A DNA stretch of 25,633 nt, taken from the IMG/VR virus record IMGVR_UViG_3300010883_000399, positions 1-25,633 of that record, one strand, 5' to 3'. The notes under the pieces are model-generated. The model made no database searches, had not been told where the DNA came from, and saw nothing but the letters and a program-made list of their open reading frames with translations. The position numbers and the translations under genes were made by a program. The DNA comes from a virus. The first letter of the stretch is position 1. Every line of letters starts with the position of its first letter. Shown here piece by piece: positions 22,455 to 25,633 of this stretch.

Positions 22455-24340
22455 TGGCTGAAGACAAAGGTATGGTAGGCAGATTTTTATCTTCACTCTC
22501 GAAACCATTCAGACGACGAACCACGCCTGAGCCAATCATGCCGCTATGGAAAAGCGGTATTCAAGAGCCGGTTCTCGTTCAAGGTGTTAGTATTCCTGCA
22601 CTTTATTCAACCGTTCAAGAATCAGTTGTGTTAAGAACTACGATTAATACACTTTGCCAAGAAGTCTTCCGTCGTGGTCATTATTGGCAAAAGAAGTTTC
22701 ATAAACAATGCACCAACTGCAAAGAAGAATATAAACATGATACTGTTAAATCTTGCACATTATGTGGTAACAAAGAGTTTGGTTCTCCTGATGTTGACCA
22801 AATACTATACCCTCGCTGGTTATTAGACCAGCGAAACGCTATGGACCAATCATTCATGGATGTTATGCGAGAAATTGAATGGGATTTAGATATTGTTGAC
22901 GACGCGTTTCTCATTCTCATTAAAGAATACTTCATTGACCCTGACGATGGGGACATATCCTTTTTCCGAATCAAGGAAGTCATGCGTGGCGACCCTACCT
23001 TCATGAGAATTGTTGCAGATAAGAGAGGTTCGCGAGGTGGCAGGTATCTCATATGTCCTGTTCATCGTGACAAAACATACCCTCATAACGGCGATTATAC
23101 GAAATGTGATGAATGCAGATTACCATTACAAGATGTTCATTATATCAACACAGCCGGTTCAGGAAAGACACAGTATTATATTGACGGAGAGATTTTACAC
23201 ACAAGTAAGTTCAATCCTTCTAAATTGTATGGTCGCAGCCCCGTCGCTACTATGTGGAGACAGGCTCAAACGCTAACAGCGATGGATAATTATATTTATC
23301 TTGCATATCAAAAGAGGCGTATTCCTCGCGGTGTTCTTGCAATAACAACAGATAACATTCAATCAACTGCTTCATTCTGGAAAGGTGCAGAAGAAAAGAT
23401 GGAGCGCGACCCTCATTATATTCCGAAGATAGGCATTGAGTCTGCTTCGGGTCGCGGTAAAGTCGAGTTTGTTCGCTTCATGGACACTCTCGATGAAATG
23501 CAATATAGCGCAATCCGCGATGAAGTTCGTATGCGAATCGCTGCTTTTTATGGTGTATCAAGCATATTCATGATGGATGCTGGCAAGTCTGGCGGTTTGA
23601 ATAACGAAGGTATGCAAATACTTGTCACTAATCGCGCTGTTGAATACGGGCAAAAAATATATTCAAAAAACTTATTCCCGCGCCTATTGAAAGAGATGGG
23701 TGTTGATGAGTGGGAATTAACACTTTATCCGAATGAAGAAGAAGATGAAGTTACGCGTCTTAAACGAGACGAACAAGAAGTAAATATCGCACAGCGTATG
23801 CAACAACTTGGATTCCAAGCAGACCTCACAGAAGATTCTGGTAGCGATATACGATTTGTGTATAGTAAACCTGAACCTCAACCTCAACAGCAACAGCCTC
23901 CGGGTGGTGGAGGAATGCCTCCGGGTGGTGGAATGCCTCCTCCTATGCAACCTCAAGGTGGAATGCCAATGCCTCCGGGTGGTGGAGGAATGCCGCCTCA
24001 AGGTGGAATGCCGCCTCAACAAGGTGGAATGCCTCCGGGTGGTGGACCAATGCCACCTCAACAGGGTGGCGGACAAGTTCTTACAAGTGAGCCAGATGAG
24101 AGAGCAAGGAGTGGTTCGGAACTCATGATGATGGAGAAGGCTGGAATGGTTGGACTTGGAGAAGGAACAGGTCAGCGTGATAACGGTCCCGCGCCAATTT
24201 CATCTGAAACTCATTTACAAGGCGCGCCTACTACAAAGAAGAATCAACGCGGAGCAGAAAAGAGTGTTACAGAACAGGCTCTTGATGCGGTTGAAGCAGC
24301 GAAAGACCCTACAAGTAAAAACAAAGAAAGCGGCTTTTGA
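22454..24340 (+). CDS. Portal protein with two zinc-ribbon insertions
   Basis: The ATG at 22454 overlaps the previous stop (TGATG) behind GAGGTTG. The 628-aa product has features of phage portal proteins, the dodecameric ring at the capsid vertex that binds terminase: a repeated helical N-terminus, the L-Y-G-R-S-P segment near residue 260, a long helix with A-Y-Q-K-R-R, a region near 370-385 reading F-Y-G-V-S-S-I-F, and a disordered C-terminal extension. Unusually, the wing region contains two zinc-ribbon-like clusters: C86-x2-C89-x11-C101-x2-C104 and C201-x2-H204-x13-C218-x2-C221. The C-terminal about 150 residues are Pro/Gly/Met/Gln-rich repeats plus a charged tail, not a usual portal feature. 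The portal call rests on pattern memory and neighbourhood. Confidence 0.82.
   Translation: MAEDKGMVGRFLSSLSKPFRRRTTPEPIMPLWKSGIQEPVLVQGVSIPALYSTVQESVVLRTTINTLCQEVFRRGHYWQKKFHKQCTNCKEEYKHDTVKSCTLCGNKEFGSPDVDQILYPRWLLDQRNAMDQSFMDVMREIEWDLDIVDDAFLILIKEYFIDPDDGDISFFRIKEVMRGDPTFMRIVADKRGSRGGRYLICPVHRDKTYPHNGDYTKCDECRLPLQDVHYINTAGSGKTQYYIDGEILHTSKFNPSKLYGRSPVATMWRQAQTLTAMDNYIYLAYQKRRIPRGVLAITTDNIQSTASFWKGAEEKMERDPHYIPKIGIESASGRGKVEFVRFMDTLDEMQYSAIRDEVRMRIAAFYGVSSIFMMDAGKSGGLNNEGMQILVTNRAVEYGQKIYSKNLFPRLLKEMGVDEWELTLYPNEEEDEVTRLKRDEQEVNIAQRMQQLGFQADLTEDSGSDIRFVYSKPEPQPQQQQPPGGGGMPPGGGMPPPMQPQGGMPMPPGGGGMPPQGGMPPQQGGMPPGGGPMPPQQGGGQVLTSEPDERARSGSELMMMEKAGMVGLGEGTGQRDNGPAPISSETHLQGAPTTKKNQRGAEKSVTEQALDAVEAAKDPTSKNKESGF
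23897..24070 (+). repeat. Degenerate PPGGG(M) repeats in portal tail
   Basis: Variants of CCTCCGGGTGGTGG and CCTCAAGGTGGAATG alternate over about 175 bp, encoding P-P-G-G-G-M and P-Q-G-G-M units. Their similarity at the DNA level indicates slippage or duplication. The encoded tail is flexible and prone to self-association. Long apparent ORFs in other frames here are by-products of the repeat. Confidence 0.85.
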
Positions 24341-24367
24341 TGCGATACCTTCAAAGGTTGCGCAGTA

Positions 24368-24724
24368 ATGGGCTATTTCATGAGCGACCGCGTAAAGAAG
24401 ATGGACCCAATGGTGCGTAAGTTAGAATCCGCTATGGCTGAGTTCAAAATAGCCTTGTCTAATAATGACCTTGTGTCAGCAGAACAATTCCTTCGTAGTA
24501 TTCAAACCACAAGCGATTATCTTGCGGATGATGTAACTGCAATATACAAATCCGAAACAGAAAATAATAATCCATTCGGTCCTAATGAGCAGTTTGCAGG
24601 GGGTTTCCCTGTTGCTCAGTATAACAGTATTGAGAATGTCATTGCTAAAGGAAACTCGCGCCCAATGGGGTATGTTGGACCGGATAGAATCGGTGGCGTT
24701 TTCAAGAAGCAAGGACAGGTGTGA
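24368..24724 (+). CDS. Small protein after portal
   Basis: The 118-aa product is helical in its first about 65 residues (K-M-D-P-M-V-R-K-L-E-S-A-M-A-E-F onward) and has an extended, Gly/Asn-rich second half. A start at 24368 follows AAAGGTTG at moderate distance; M5 is an alternative. No cysteines, membrane segments or known motifs are present. It is the first of three consecutive small genes between portal and the truncated gene at the right edge, where tailed viruses commonly encode head-assembly factors. Function not assigned. Confidence 0.7.
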   Translation: MGYFMSDRVKKMDPMVRKLESAMAEFKIALSNNDLVSAEQFLRSIQTTSDYLADDVTAIYKSETENNNPFGPNEQFAGGFPVAQYNSIENVIAKGNSRPMGYVGPDRIGGVFKKQGQV

Positions 24725-24730
24725 CGCACT

Positions 24731-25078
24731 TTGTCTCAAGAAGCAGACGCTATGATGTTAATGAAAGCACTCATAGGTAAGATGGAGAGCATGGATGCTG
24801 AATTAGGAATGTTGCGCAAGCAAGTATCTAACCCACAAGCAATGCTCCGTAAATCAGGATTTGTAAAAGCAGTTACTCCCGCAAGTGAAGATGTATGGGG
24901 CGACCCATTACGCGGCGATAGAGATGAAGTAATTTCCAAAGCCGCGAGAGATATGAGCGAGTCAATGGGAATATCTATGCCAGACACAAATGAAGATTGG
25001 CATGAAATGAGTTGGGAAGATATTCACATGATGGCTAACACAGCCGCAGAAGCAGAAGGTAGGAGAGTAGACCAATGA
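24731..25078 (+). CDS. Small acidic protein with N-terminal coiled coil
   Basis: The 115-aa product starts at TTG (24731), preceded by AGGTGTGA. No ATG occurs before residue 8. The first about 30 residues (M-M-L-M-K-A-L-I-G-K-M-E-S-M-D-A-E-L) have heptad-like spacing of a coiled coil. The rest is acidic and helical, with V-W-G-D-P-L-R-G-D-R-D-E in the middle. The size and acidic coiled-coil character would suit a small scaffold or head-assembly factor next to the portal, but no homology is recognised. Its stop overlaps the next start codon (ATGA). Confidence 0.7.
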   Translation: MSQEADAMMLMKALIGKMESMDAELGMLRKQVSNPQAMLRKSGFVKAVTPASEDVWGDPLRGDRDEVISKAARDMSESMGISMPDTNEDWHEMSWEDIHMMANTAAEAEGRRVDQ

Positions 25079-25413
25079 AGCCAATGAAAGTTGAAGCAGG
25101 TGAAAAAGCACCGGATTTAGAAGCACTTCTTAAAGAAGCAAAAGTAATCGCAGACCAGTTTGATACAAAAGTAGGCAACTTGTTTCAAAATGTAACAGGT
25201 GTTGAGGCTGTCAAGACAGGCTACTTTGACACCAATCAACGCCATGCCGTAGTTGAAGATGTAAAGCGAACAGACCCTAAGAAAGAAGAAATCAACTTGG
25301 ATGCTATGCAACACTCATCTCACGACAACGCTTTACCCGCGCATGAAAATAGCGAAGGGGACAAGTCTGACAAAAACCCCGTTGGAGCATACAACTTAAC
25401 TGATTATTATTGA
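25075..25413 (+). CDS. Small acidic protein
   Basis: The 112-aa product begins in an ATGA overlap with the preceding gene. Residues 15-40 form one probable helix (D-L-E-A-L-L-K-E-A-K-V-I-A-D-Q-F). The remainder is polar, charged and probably disordered, ending in N-L-T-D-Y-Y. No cysteine, membrane segment or known motif is seen. Translational coupling suggests it works with its upstream neighbour, perhaps in head assembly; this is inference. Confidence 0.7.
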   Translation: MKPMKVEAGEKAPDLEALLKEAKVIADQFDTKVGNLFQNVTGVEAVKTGYFDTNQRHAVVEDVKRTDPKKEEINLDAMQHSSHDNALPAHENSEGDKSDKNPVGAYNLTDYY

Positions 25414-25425
25414 GGTGGTGGAAAT

Positions 25426-25633
25426 GTGTCTAAAGACAATGCACATCGCTATCATACTCGCGTAATGAGTGACTACATCCAAGCGCGCTTCGTTGAGAAA
25501 TCGGACGCTTTGAATGAAGCCGCCGATGTAATGTTTAGTAAAAACAATTTAGTGAATCACGGTTTTGCAGTTCCTCGTCATGTAAATGGTGTGGAAGACT
25601 TTCTTAACAAAGCAGTTGAGATAGAGAGAACGA
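25426..25633 (+). CDS. Partial gene cut by the right edge
   Basis: After GAGGTGG (25412-25418) a GTG at 25426 opens a frame that stays open for 69 codons to the window end. The encoded N-terminus (S-K-D-N-A-H-R-Y-H-T-R-V-M-S-D-Y-I-Q onward) is helical and charged, with V-E-K-S-D-A-L-N-E-A-A-D-V-M-F in the middle. The overlapping ATG at 25424 is in another frame. Following portal and three small assembly-like genes, this is where a capsid gene could begin, but the sequence shown does not prove it. Confidence 0.65.
   Translation, partial: MSKDNAHRYHTRVMSDYIQARFVEKSDALNEAADVMFSKNNLVNHGFAVPRHVNGVEDFLNKAVEIERT

Noticed and set aside
23717-24076. 119-codon minus frame rich in His/Arg/Ser
   Set aside because: Antisense reading of the Pro/Gly repeats of the portal tail.

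Overview
The window looks like the packaging and structural gene block of a tailed double-stranded DNA virus (Caudoviricetes-like) or a provirus of one. The anchors are a large terminase (19290-20690), a portal protein (22454-24340), a terminase-small-subunit-like Zn/helix-turn-helix protein (13195-13878), and two small families typical of tailed viruses: the RRKSFCARM...KRWNC protein at 20687 and an antisense zinc-ribbon CPxGKW protein at 12838-13155. No major capsid, tail, replication or integration gene is recognisable, so the capsid gene is probably just beyond the right edge. The host is not proven. Heavy AGA/AGG use, frequent ATA, an Arf/SR-beta-like GTPase and many small zinc proteins make a (probably marine) archaeal host plausible. 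Shine-Dalgarno-like GAGGTG/GGTGA motifs and TGA-dominated stops fit either archaea or bacteria.

Layout. 1-457 has no convincing gene; it holds short GTGAATG repeats, small hairpins and a terminator for the only long leftward gene. 458-1513 (minus) is an unrecognised 351-aa protein. 1514-1860 is a divergent intergenic region with a palindrome, a 12-bp tandem repeat and a dense cluster of CGCG/ACGCGT sites. 1861-9504 encodes a 2,547-aa hydrophilic protein with DnaJ-like CxxCxGxG zinc motifs. 9505-9629 is a hairpin-rich gap. 9630-12909 is a tight operon of membrane proteins around a small GTPase. 12838-13155 is the antisense zinc-ribbon gene. 13195-25633 is one nearly uninterrupted rightward operon: TerS-like protein, small unknown, disordered basic protein, 612-aa unknown, 619-aa scaffold-like protein, TerL, small basic protein, LAGLIDADG endonuclease, portal, three small proteins and a gene cut by the right edge.

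How it may work together. TerS-like, TerL and portal would form the DNA-packaging machine. The long low-complexity, charged or Gln/Pro/Met-rich proteins around them look like scaffold, internal-virion or assembly factors. The most unusual part is 9630-12909: an Arf/SR-beta-type GTPase with a hydrophobic N-terminus, flanked by short membrane proteins, a coiled-coil membrane protein and a Gln-rich protein. It could be a virus-encoded, membrane-attached GTPase switch. A recurring peptide, DELQED or close variants, links the leftward gene, the giant protein and the scaffold-like protein. CGCG is absent from the first 1.66 kb and frequent afterwards.
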